NCBI GenBank assembly: GCA_045587065.1
Contig: JAZNBQ010000101.1
Span: 1 to 6,985, forward strand
DNA length: 6,985 nt
Direction of reading: 5' to 3'
DNA from: SFWF01 sp045587065
Lineage (GTDB): Bacteria; Bacillota; Clostridia; Oscillospirales; Acutalibacteraceae
Shown one piece after another: positions 1 through 6,058 of this stretch (the first letter of the stretch is position 1; every line of letters starts with the position of its first letter). The position numbers were made by a program, and so were the translations under genes. The notes under the pieces are model-generated. The model was not told where the DNA came from. It saw only the letters and a list, made by a program, of their open reading frames with translations, and did not search any database.

Positions 1-34
1 TATGCCCTCTCGGGTTCAAGTCCCACTCAAAATA
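1..34 (+). other. T-arm-like fragment, possible 3' end of a truncated or degenerate tRNA gene
   Basis: Seen: a canonical T-loop, TTCAAGT (15-21), is flanked by GGG and CCC, which looks like the T-arm of a + strand tRNA whose 5' part would lie before the window. The outer two pairs of the five-pair T-stem do not form (TC at 10-11 facing AC at 25-26). The next seven bases, TCAAAAT, would be an unusually AT-rich acceptor strand, and no CCA follows. It is either a decayed tRNA remnant or a chance resemblance. The missing 5' half prevents a firm call and no amino acid identity can be given. Confidence 0.3.
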
Positions 35-38
35 CATA

Positions 39-78
39 CAAAAACAAAAACAAAAAGACCCAACCTAAAGGTGAGTCT
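39..78 (-). terminator. Rho-independent terminator downstream of the tRNA-Leu-like gene
   Basis: Read on the minus strand, AGACTC and GGGTCT (outer arms, one T-G pair) enclose ACC/GGT around a TTTA loop, with a single bulged T. This gives a stem of about nine pairs spanning 78 to 56. It is followed directly by a T-rich tract made of three exact TTTTTG units (56-39). Stem plus U-tract, placed 12 nt past the tRNA-like 3' end, is the classic intrinsic terminator layout. The + strand side of the stem is followed only by TATTTGTTTG, so any termination of rightward transcription would be weaker. Confidence 0.8.
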
Positions 79-89
79 TATTTGTTTGC

Positions 90-170
90 TGCGACTGATG
101 GCACTTGAACCCATACGTCGTGGACACACGCCCCTCAAACGTGCCTGTCTGCCTATTCCAGCACACTCGC
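90..170 (-). tRNA. tRNA-Leu(GAG)-like gene with several non-canonical positions
   Basis: The minus strand folds as a class II tRNA: acceptor 5' arm GCGAGTG (170-164), D-arm with the GG of the D-loop, and an anticodon stem CACGT/GCGTG (143-139 with 131-127). The loop TTGAGGG gives anticodon GAG (136-134), and a long variable arm (stem GTC/GAC) and T-loop TTCAAGT (109-103) follow. Long variable arm plus GAG means leucine, reading CUC/CUU codons, with discriminator A at 90. Oddities: G5 faces G68 (166/95) and G53 faces G61 (110/102), the latter replacing the nearly invariant G53-C61 pair. The D-stem has C10-G25 in place of the usual G10-C25, and the bases after the discriminator are GCA instead of CCA. 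It has its own consensus promoter and terminator, so it is probably transcribed. It may be a divergent functional tRNA, a tRNA-like RNA with another role, or a recent pseudogene. Confidence 0.75.
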
Positions 171-189
171 ATATATGCGGTTTTTCCGC
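168..189 (-). other. Structured 5' leader of the tRNA-Leu-like transcript
   Basis: Two overlapping inverted repeats lie between the promoter and the mature 5' end. One is GCGG-AAAAA-CCGC on the minus strand (189-177). The other is the perfect 12-base palindrome CGCATATATGCG (168-179), which includes the first three acceptor bases of the tRNA. Because both use the same GCG bases they are mutually exclusive folds. The first would sit at the very 5' end of the transcript. A role in processing is inference only. Confidence 0.4.
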
Positions 190-197
190 GCTCGATT

Positions 198-226
198 ATT
201 ATATCATTACTAAACTTCCTTGTCAA
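198..226 (-). promoter_or_regulatory. Consensus sigma-A-type promoter for the tRNA-Leu-like gene
   Basis: The minus strand carries a perfect -35 TTGACA (226-221) and a perfect -10 TATAAT (203-198), separated by exactly 17 bp. Transcription would start near 191, about 20 nt before the mature tRNA 5' end at 170. A full consensus match fits the high expression expected of stable RNA genes. The promoter is divergent from the dcw promoter, with about 57 bp between the two -35 elements. Confidence 0.9.
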
Positions 227-283
227 CAGTTATTTTATAAAATTTACAGTTTTGATACTTTTTTAGTTTTTTTAAAAAAATAC
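227..283. other. AT-rich spacer between divergent promoters
   Basis: The interval holds the palindromes TTTTATAAAA (233-242) and TTTTTTTAAAAAAA (267-280) and other T-runs, and no plausible gene. A-tracts just upstream of a -35 box can act as UP elements for the RNA polymerase alpha subunit. That function is inferred from composition and position only. Confidence 0.4.
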
Positions 284-312
284 TTGCATTTTTTTTCGAC
301 GTAATATATAAT
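284..312 (+). promoter_or_regulatory. Probable main dcw promoter upstream of mraZ
   Basis: A -35 element TTGCAT (284-289) and a perfect -10 TATAAT (307-312) are separated by 17 bp and preceded by A/T tracts. The start site would be near 319, leaving a leader of about 70 nt before the mraZ GTG. No other + strand promoter of similar quality was seen before mraZ, so this probably drives the whole run of co-directional genes. Confidence 0.8.
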
Positions 313-321
313 TAGCCTATA

Positions 322-380
322 AAAGTGGCGCGAAATGGCATAATTTTTCATAAAAATAACAGTAAAGTGGTGGAAATCGA
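322..380 (+). promoter_or_regulatory. Putative MraZ-binding repeats in the mraZ leader
   Basis: AAAGTGG occurs twice, at 322-328 and 364-370. Each copy is followed 10 nt later (3-nt spacer) by a degenerate copy: GAAATGG at 332-338 and AAATCGA at 374-380. MraZ is known to recognise short repeated GTGG-containing boxes with a roughly 10-bp period upstream of its own gene, for example AAAGTG repeats in mycoplasmas and TGGG repeats in E. coli. The position just downstream of the predicted start site suits autorepression. The weak second copy in each cluster makes exact box borders uncertain. Confidence 0.6.
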
Positions 381-391
381 GGTGAAAATTC

Positions 392-829
392 GTGCTAATA
401 GGTGGTTCTCAACACAATGTAGATAAAAAAGGGCGAATTTTCATACCCGCAAAATTCAAGCCTGACTTTGGGGAGAGCATAGTGCTTTGCGCAGGTGTCT
501 TTGGAAAAAGATGCCTTTGGGGCTTTTCCGAAGTAGAGTTTGAAAAATTTACCGCTAAATTAAATAAATTGCCCTACAGTAAAATGCAGGACATGTATCG
601 TTTTTTATCTGATGGTTCTGTTTTTGCAGAGTTTGATGCTTCAGGCAGAGTATTAATTCCTGCCGAGCTTCGCGATTTTGCAAAAATTGAGGGTGAAGTA
701 AGAATCGTAGGAATGAAAACCAATATTGAAATTTGGAGTCCTACGCTTTGGGCAGAAGAGAAAGAAAACTTCAGTCCGGAACATTTTGCTCCAATAATTG
801 ATGAACTGGATTTCTCCCTTGGTGAATAA
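392..829 (+). CDS. mraZ: Transcriptional regulator MraZ
   Basis: This is the first gene of the dcw cluster, encoding a 145-residue DNA-binding protein of the MraZ/AbrB-like swapped-hairpin fold. It usually forms ring-shaped oligomers and controls its own operon. Both diagnostic DxxxGR motifs are present: DKKGR at residues 11-15, followed by IFIPAKF, and DASGR at 82-86, followed by VLIPAEL. These mark the two tandem SpoVT/AbrB-like halves, and the length is normal for the family (about 143). The start is GTG at 392, chosen because GAGGTG lies 7 nt upstream and the resulting N-terminus, MLIGGSQHNVD, matches the family's MF.GEYQH.ID pattern. The stop codon sits 1 nt before the rsmH ATG, so the two genes are probably translationally coupled. 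MraZ-box-like repeats in the leader suggest autoregulation. Confidence 0.97.
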   Translation: MLIGGSQHNVDKKGRIFIPAKFKPDFGESIVLCAGVFGKRCLWGFSEVEFEKFTAKLNKLPYSKMQDMYRFLSDGSVFAEFDASGRVLIPAELRDFAKIEGEVRIVGMKTNIEIWSPTLWAEEKENFSPEHFAPIIDELDFSLGE

Positions 830-830
830 T

Positions 831-1751
831 ATGGAGTTTAATCATATACCTGTATTATTAAACGAGACGATAGAGTCCCTTAACATCAACCCAAACGGTA
901 TATATGTAGACGGTACCGCAGGGGGTGGGGGACATTCAGGCGAAATTGCCAAAAGGCTTAAAAAGGGAAGACTAATTTCTCTTGACAGAGACCCGGACGC
1001 AATTAAAACTGCAACAAAAAGACTAGAGGGCTTTCCTGCGACAGTTATTAAAAGTAATTATCGCGATATGCGACAGGTTCTGAATGACCTTTCCATAGAA
1101 AAGGTAGACGGCATACTTTTAGATATTGGAGTTTCTTCTTATCAGCTTGATAATGCCGAAAGAGGTTTTTCTTTTCATAACGATGCTCCGTTAGATATGC
1201 GAATGAGCAAAGAGGGAACCTCGGCAGCCGATATAGTAAACAATTATTCGGTAGAAGAACTTACAAGAATATTCAGAGATTACGGCGAAGAGAAGTTCGC
1301 CTATAAAATAGCTTTAAAAATTGAAAAACAAAGGCAGGAAAATCCTATAAAAACAACGGGTGAACTTGCCGAAATAATAGCATCAAGCGTGCCGGCCGCA
1401 GTAAGAAGGGAAGGCAACCCCTCAAGACAGTGCTTTCAGGCGCTTCGTATTGCGGTGAACGACGAACTAGGTGCTTTATCCAGCGGAATTGACGCCGCTT
1501 GGGATTGCCTTAAAAGTGGCGGAAGACTTGCAATTATAACCTTCCATTCACTAGAAGACAGAATTGTAAAGACAAGTTTTAAAAAATATTGTACAGGTTG
1601 CACCTGTCCACCGGACATTCCTATCTGTGTGTGCGGAAAAACACCTGAGGGAAAACTTGTATCAAGAAAGCCAATAGTTGCAAGCAGTGAGGAAATAGAA
1701 CAAAACAAAAGGAGCCGAAGTGCTAAGCTTCGAGTAATAGAAAAGATTTAA
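831..1751 (+). CDS. rsmH: 16S rRNA (cytosine(1402)-N(4))-methyltransferase RsmH (MraW)
   Basis: This AdoMet-dependent enzyme makes the N4 methylation of C1402 in the 16S rRNA decoding centre; it acts in the cytoplasm on the small subunit. From ATG 831 the protein has 306 residues, close to the B. subtilis length of about 311. Visible motifs in order are HIPVLLNET near the N-terminus, the AdoMet loop DGTAGGGGHS (27-36), the acidic LDRDPDAI (51-58), LLDIGVSSYQLD followed by AERGFSF and LDMRM, GNPSRQCFQALRIAVN, TFHSLEDRIVK, and the C-terminal RSRSAKLRV. A short cysteine cluster (CTGCTCPP then CVCG), often present in clostridial RsmH, lies before the C-terminus. An in-frame TTG at 798 and ATG at 801 would extend it into mraZ. 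ATG 831 is preferred because the N-terminus then matches the family and GGTGA at 821-825 can serve as its ribosome binding site. Confidence 0.97.
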   Translation: MEFNHIPVLLNETIESLNINPNGIYVDGTAGGGGHSGEIAKRLKKGRLISLDRDPDAIKTATKRLEGFPATVIKSNYRDMRQVLNDLSIEKVDGILLDIGVSSYQLDNAERGFSFHNDAPLDMRMSKEGTSAADIVNNYSVEELTRIFRDYGEEKFAYKIALKIEKQRQENPIKTTGELAEIIASSVPAAVRREGNPSRQCFQALRIAVNDELGALSSGIDAAWDCLKSGGRLAIITFHSLEDRIVKTSFKKYCTGCTCPPDIPICVCGKTPEGKLVSRKPIVASSEEIEQNKRSRSAKLRVIEKI

Positions 1752-1768
1752 AAAAGGGGGCATACATT

Positions 1769-2236
1769 ATGAATAATGCAAAATATTATAATGATTCATT
1801 AGCGCACGACTTTGAAATGTTTATGCCCAGAGAAAAAAAGACCGAAGCAGAGATAGTAAAGCTTCCTGTTAACCAGAAAAAGAAAGCCGTGGCAAAAAGA
1901 AGACTCAGAAAAGGAATTTCAAGCAGAATATCCTTTATTTTAGTGGGTGTTTTTATGCTATCAGCTATATGTGCACAAATTGCATTGAGAATAGAAATAT
2001 CTGAGGTTAACTCAGATATTGTAGAAACGAAGCAAACTTTAGCAGAACTTAGCGGAGAAGAAACCAGACTGAATGTTGAATTTGAAAGACTTATATCTTA
2101 TAATAATTTAGAGGCTTCTGCCAAAGCTTTGGGAATGAAAAAGATGGATAGAAACCAAATAGTTTATATCAGAGTAAACGATAGCAATAAGGCAATTGAC
2201 TCTAATGGTAATATCCTTACAGCTAATAATGAATAG
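1769..2236 (+). CDS. ftsL: FtsL-like cell division protein (bitopic, coiled coil)
   Basis: The product is a 155-residue single-pass membrane protein. A charged cytoplasmic N-terminus, very basic at residues 37-53 (KKK, KRRLRK), precedes one membrane segment (about 54-73, ISFILVGVFMLSAICAQIAL). An extracytoplasmic stretch with heptad-like spacing (about 76-112) follows, and then the short motif ASAKALGMKK typical of FtsL and DivIC-type proteins. FtsL joins DivIB/FtsQ and DivIC/FtsB in the divisome and links to the class B PBP and FtsW. Sequence conservation is low in this family, so the call rests on topology plus position between rsmH and the PBP gene. It is longer than B. subtilis FtsL (about 117) because of extended N- and C-terminal tails. 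The start ATG has AAAGGGGG 8 nt upstream. A hairpin lies in the gap to the next gene. Confidence 0.85.
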   Translation: MNNAKYYNDSLAHDFEMFMPREKKTEAEIVKLPVNQKKKAVAKRRLRKGISSRISFILVGVFMLSAICAQIALRIEISEVNSDIVETKQTLAELSGEETRLNVEFERLISYNNLEASAKALGMKKMDRNQIVYIRVNDSNKAIDSNGNILTANNE

Positions 2237-2273
2237 ATAAAAAACTTGTGAATATATTTAATTTGTAGGGAAT

Positions 2274-2304
2274 ACGAGAGTTCTAAATTTAGGGCTCTCG
2301 TTTT
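2274..2304 (+). terminator. Hairpin with short T-run between ftsL and the PBP gene: weak terminator or attenuator
   Basis: ACGAGAG (2274-2280) pairs with CTCTCGT (2295-2301). Two T-G pairs and CTA/TAG continue the stem around an AATT loop, giving about 12 uninterrupted pairs in RNA, and TTTT follows (2301-2304). The T-run is short for an efficient terminator. The 3' arm can also form a smaller hairpin with downstream bases (CTCG-TTTT-CGAG, 2297-2308), and flanking AATAC/GTATT (2271-2275 and 2307-2311) can extend pairing. Partial termination, attenuation or RNA processing between division genes are all possible; the function is inferred. Confidence 0.5.
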
Positions 2305-2347
2305 CGAGTATTAATAATAGTTTTAAATTTTATAAGGAGGAATAACG

Positions 2348-4594
2348 ATGGCTGTAAAAGCAAACAGAAAAATGCTTAAAAGAATTCTGACAATAATGCT
2401 TTCTGTCGTTATTCTTTTTTCTTCTGTAACTGGCTACCGACTTGTTACAATTATGCTTATAAACGGAGAAAAGTATCAGTCTTTAGCCTCTGAGCAACAG
2501 CTCTATGATACACTTGTTACCGCACCAAGAGGAGACATTTTGGATTCGAAAATGAATCTTCTTGCCACAAGCGATACCGCATACACAATTTACATAATTC
2601 CCAATAGCATAAACAATCTTCAGGATGAAAATAAAAAAACCTTAGTTAAAACAACCATCGCTAAGGGCATTTCAGAAATACTTTCCATTGATTTTGAAAC
2701 GGCTTACGGCTATACCGAGAAAAAGACCTCCTACGTTACTGTTAAAAAACGCGTAGAAAAGGCAGTTGCTGACCAAATCAGAACCTTTATTTCAGATAAC
2801 AGTGATTTGGGTATTGCAAAATATATCGGAATTGATGAAACTACAAAAAGATATTACCCCAATGATTCCTTGGCTTCGGTAGTTTTAGGCTTTGTGGGCG
2901 ATGATAACCAGGGCCTAGCAGGAATCGAAAGTTATTATGATTCCGAGCTTACAGGAATCACAGGAAGAGTTGTTGCGGCTAAAAATGCACTAGGAGCCGA
3001 TATGCCTTTCTCTTATCAGGTAGTAGAAGACGCCAAACAGGGAAATTCCTTGGTGCTTACAATAGATTCATATATTCAGCATATTGCAGAAAAATATCTT
3101 GAACAGGCAGTAGAAGTTAACCTTGCAGGGAACAGAGGTGCCTGTATTGCTATGAACGTAAAAACCGGTGCGATTCTTGCAATGGCAACAAAAGGAGACT
3201 TTAACCCCAATTCGCCTTTCACTCTGTCTGAATCGGACCAGGCTCTTTTGGATGCTGAAGGTTCAACCTATACTAAAAATGAGCTTTTAAACAAACAGTG
3301 GAGAAACAAAAATGTTTCTGACACCTATGAACCGGGTTCAGTATTTAAAATAATGACTGCCGCAATGGCTTTGGAAGAGGATTTAACTTCACTTGAATCC
3401 TCTTATAATTGCGCTTGGGCAATAACAATAGCAGGTCAGGTGTATCATTGCCATAAAAGAGGCGGTCATGGCACTCAAACATTAAAGGATGCTATGGTGC
3501 ATTCTTGTAACCCTGCCTTTATTACCTTAGGTCAATTATTAGGCGTAAATAAATTCTCAAAATATTTTGATGCTTTTGGCCTTACCAAAAAAACAGGTAT
3601 AGACCTACCTGGCGAGTCACTACCCGTATATCATAGCGAGAAAAATATGGGTCCTACCGAACTTGCATCATCTTCCTTTGGCCAGACCTTCAATATTACA
3701 CCTATTCAGCTTATAACTGCTGCAGCCGCGGCAGTTAATGGAGGAAATCTTGTAAAACCTTACGTTGTAAGTCAGATTCTGGATTCCAATAATAATGTAA
3801 TAAAATCTACACAAACTACCGTTAAAAGACAGGTAATTAGCGAAGAAACAAGCAAAAAGGTCAGAACCATGATGCAGGCCGTTGTAGAAGAAGGCGGTGC
3901 AAAAAATGCGTATGTGGCCGGCTTTAAAACAGGCGCAAAAACCGGTACGTCAGAAAAGGTTGCTCAAAACCAGGCAAGCGGTCAGGTTAAATATATTTCT
4001 TCAACCATAGGATTTGCTCCAATGGATGACCCTGAAATTGCAATTTTAGTCCTTGTTGATGAGCCTAACGGAAACAATTATTACGGTGGCGCAGTAGCAG
4101 CCCCTGTGGTTTCAGAAATATTTAGTGAGGTTCTTCCGTATTTAGGTTACGAGCCTCAATATTCAGATAAAGAACTTTCTCAGTTTGCTTTAAGCGTTCC
4201 ATCGGTTATTAATGACGAAGTAGCAACAGCTAAAAACAAGATTACTTCGGCAAACCTAAAGGTGAGAATTGTAGGTGAAGGGGAGAAGGTAATAAAACAA
4301 CTGCCACTTGGAGGACAGACACTTGCCAAGGGCGGAACAGTAATTTTATATACCGAAGCAGATGCTACCGACCAAATTAATGCTACGGTTCCAAACTTTA
4401 GCGGAATGACGGTAAGTCAGGCAAACAATGCAGCCTCTACGGCAGGAATTAACATAGAATTTGCCGGTAATATTAATTCAGAAGGTTATATTACTTCTTA
4501 CAAACAAAGCATAGATGCAGGAACACAGGTGCCATCAGGAACTATTGTTACTGTATATTTCAGAGATACTTCGGCAGCTAACGTTGCCGACTAA
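2348..4594 (+). CDS. spoVD: Class B penicillin-binding protein (SpoVD/PBP2B type) with two PASTA domains
   Basis: This 748-residue peptidoglycan D,D-transpeptidase cross-links stem peptides outside the membrane. A basic N-terminus and one membrane anchor (about 11-33) precede a dimerisation region starting at the APRGDILDS motif (about 59). The transpeptidase domain has the catalytic SVFK (Ser331, Lys334), SCN (386-388) and KTGT (531-534). Two C-terminal PASTA domains follow (about 617-670 and 679-742). Cys368 and Cys387 lie 19 residues apart near the active site, the spacing of the redox-controlled pair in B. subtilis SpoVD; Cys355 is a third cysteine. SpoVD of B. subtilis is about 646 residues with one PASTA domain, whereas PBP2B is about 716 with two, so this protein mixes features. 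It may serve septation, spore cortex synthesis or both; the symbol is a best guess and pbpB/ftsI is the alternative. The start ATG has a perfect AAGGAGG 7 nt upstream. Confidence 0.93.
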   Translation: MAVKANRKMLKRILTIMLSVVILFSSVTGYRLVTIMLINGEKYQSLASEQQLYDTLVTAPRGDILDSKMNLLATSDTAYTIYIIPNSINNLQDENKKTLVKTTIAKGISEILSIDFETAYGYTEKKTSYVTVKKRVEKAVADQIRTFISDNSDLGIAKYIGIDETTKRYYPNDSLASVVLGFVGDDNQGLAGIESYYDSELTGITGRVVAAKNALGADMPFSYQVVEDAKQGNSLVLTIDSYIQHIAEKYLEQAVEVNLAGNRGACIAMNVKTGAILAMATKGDFNPNSPFTLSESDQALLDAEGSTYTKNELLNKQWRNKNVSDTYEPGSVFKIMTAAMALEEDLTSLESSYNCAWAITIAGQVYHCHKRGGHGTQTLKDAMVHSCNPAFITLGQLLGVNKFSKYFDAFGLTKKTGIDLPGESLPVYHSEKNMGPTELASSSFGQTFNITPIQLITAAAAAVNGGNLVKPYVVSQILDSNNNVIKSTQTTVKRQVISEETSKKVRTMMQAVVEEGGAKNAYVAGFKTGAKTGTSEKVAQNQASGQVKYISSTIGFAPMDDPEIAILVLVDEPNGNNYYGGAVAAPVVSEIFSEVLPYLGYEPQYSDKELSQFALSVPSVINDEVATAKNKITSANLKVRIVGEGEKVIKQLPLGGQTLAKGGTVILYTEADATDQINATVPNFSGMTVSQANNAASTAGINIEFAGNINSEGYITSYKQSIDAGTQVPSGTIVTVYFRDTSAANVAD

Positions 4595-4619
4595 GTCGTA
4601 CTTCAAAGGGTGAAAGTAA

Positions 4620-6044
4620 TTGTTATTAAAAGATTTAATGCCTTTGTTAGACAACGAATTGTCTAATATAGAAATAAAAGGCCTTACTTGTGATTCAAGA
4701 AAGGTTGAAGAAGGTTTTGCCTTTGTTTGCATAAATGGCACTACCTTTGACGGCCACGATTTTGCTTTAAAGGCAGAAGAAAAGGGTGCCGCGGTTATTA
4801 TATCTGAAAAAGCTACAGGTGCAAAGAACGAGGTTGTTGTTGAGGACACTCACGGAGCGTATGCCTTAATGTCTGCAGCGTTTTTCGGCTACCCTTCAAA
4901 ATCTTTAAAGCTTGTGGGTGTAACAGGAACTAACGGAAAAACATCAGTTACCTATATGTTAAAAGCCATTATTGAAGAGGCAGGATACAAAACAGGTGTT
5001 GTGGGTACAATTCAAAATCTTGTGGGAGATTTGGTTGTGCCAACAAATAATACAACGCCTGACGCATACGAACTTAATCGACTTTTTGCACAAATGAGAG
5101 ACGCAGGTTGCCAGTATGCCATTATGGAGGTTTCGTCTCACGCATTAGACCAGAAACGTGTTTACGGCATAGATTTTGAGGTTGCCGCATTTACCAACCT
5201 AACACAAGACCATTTAGATTATCATATTACTATGGACAATTATATGGTTGCAAAGAAACGCCTTTTTGATATGTGCAAAACGGCAGTAATAAATATAGAC
5301 GATGCATATGCCGAGAAAATGTCAGAGGGAATAGCCTGCAAAACAGTAACATATTCAGAAAAAAGAAACGATTCTACCTATTCTGCCAACGGAATCAACT
5401 TAAGACCTGACGGAATAGAGTACGAGTTGGTTGGTTATAACTTTATTAAACACATTAAAATTAAAACAGGCGGAAGATTTTCAGTTTACAATTCGCTTTG
5501 TGCCGCTGTTTGTGCAATGGAACTAGGCTTTGATATCGATACAGTGGTAAAAGCTTTTGGAAAAATAGAAGGAGTAAAAGGCAGAGCAGAAGTTGTGCCA
5601 ACCGGTAAGGATTTTACCGTCATCATAGACTATGCGCACACTCCTGACGGACTTGCAAATATTCTTTCAACCTTTAAAGAAATTAAAAAAGGAAGACTTG
5701 TTTGTCTCTTTGGATGCGGCGGAGATCGTGATGCTAAAAAGCGTCCTCTTATGGGCTCTATTGCAGCAAGATTATCGGATTACGTTATAGTTACAAGTGA
5801 TAATCCGCGCACCGAAGACCCAACCCTTATAATAAACGATATTTTAGAAGGCCTTAAGAACACAAAAACACCTTATACTGTTATAGAAAACAGAGTAGAA
5901 GCAATAAAATATGCTGTAAATAATGCCAGAACAGATGACATTATCGTTTTAGCAGGTAAGGGACATGAAACCTATCAGATATTAAAAACAGGAAAAATAC
6001 ATCTTGACGAAAGAGAAGTAATTGCAGAAGCTTTAGGACTTTAA
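4620..6044 (+). CDS. murE: UDP-N-acetylmuramoyl-L-alanyl-D-glutamate--2,6-diaminopimelate ligase MurE
   Basis: This cytoplasmic ATP-dependent Mur ligase adds the third stem-peptide residue to UDP-MurNAc-L-Ala-D-Glu. The 474-residue protein shows the three Mur ligase domains: a UDP-binding N-terminal part (LTCDSRKV and DGHDF motifs), a central ATPase domain with P-loop GTNGKTS (103-109), NNTTPDAYEL, MEVSSHAL, HLDYH and AKKRLF (its lysine is the usual carbamylated residue), and a C-terminal domain with DYAHTPDGL, FGCGGDRD and GKGHETYQ. The DNPR motif at 394-397 is the recognised signature of meso-DAP-adding enzymes, as opposed to L-Lys enzymes, so a DAP-type peptidoglycan is expected. Translation starts at TTG 4620, supported by AAAGGGTG 7 nt upstream and a normal N-terminus (MLLKDLMPLL). 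ATG 4638 is an internal alternative with no good ribosome binding site. The gene is 25 nt after the PBP gene and 14 nt before mraY, with no murF between them. Confidence 0.97.
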   Translation: MLLKDLMPLLDNELSNIEIKGLTCDSRKVEEGFAFVCINGTTFDGHDFALKAEEKGAAVIISEKATGAKNEVVVEDTHGAYALMSAAFFGYPSKSLKLVGVTGTNGKTSVTYMLKAIIEEAGYKTGVVGTIQNLVGDLVVPTNNTTPDAYELNRLFAQMRDAGCQYAIMEVSSHALDQKRVYGIDFEVAAFTNLTQDHLDYHITMDNYMVAKKRLFDMCKTAVINIDDAYAEKMSEGIACKTVTYSEKRNDSTYSANGINLRPDGIEYELVGYNFIKHIKIKTGGRFSVYNSLCAAVCAMELGFDIDTVVKAFGKIEGVKGRAEVVPTGKDFTVIIDYAHTPDGLANILSTFKEIKKGRLVCLFGCGGDRDAKKRPLMGSIAARLSDYVIVTSDNPRTEDPTLIINDILEGLKNTKTPYTVIENRVEAIKYAVNNARTDDIIVLAGKGHETYQILKTGKIHLDEREVIAEALGL

Positions 6045-6058
6045 AAGGAGTGACAAAA

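Noticed and set aside
39..57. Three tandem CAAAAA units as a possible microsatellite repeat
   Set aside because: On the minus strand they form the U-rich tail of the tRNA terminator, which explains them.
220..280. Additional + strand promoter upstream of the 284-312 promoter
   Set aside because: TTGTCA and TTGATA can be seen as -35 boxes, but no -10 element lies at 16-18 bp spacing.
2..304. Open reading frame of 100 codons across the tRNA and promoter region
   Set aside because: It runs antisense through the tRNA-Leu-like gene, its terminator and its promoter, ends in low-complexity T-runs and resembles no protein family.
798..830. Upstream TTG/ATG start for rsmH overlapping mraZ
   Set aside because: The added 11 residues do not fit the RsmH N-terminus, whereas ATG 831 does and has GGTGA upstream.
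1436..1708. Minus-strand open frame of 90 codons inside rsmH
   Set aside because: It lies wholly within a well-conserved gene and mirrors its codons; no ribosome binding site or family resemblance.
2302..2347. Possible sporulation sigma-E promoter directly upstream of the PBP gene
   Set aside because: No CATACA-like -10 at suitable spacing from a TATT-like -35 was found, so there is no support for a separate sporulation promoter.
4253..4266. 14-base exact match between the terminator stem (62-75) and the PBP gene
   Set aside because: One 14-base match in a 7-kb AT-rich window is plausible by chance, and the second copy is in ordinary PASTA-domain coding sequence.
4535..5141. Minus-strand open frames over the PBP/murE junction and inside murE
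   Set aside because: Both are antisense to conserved coding sequence with no supporting signals.
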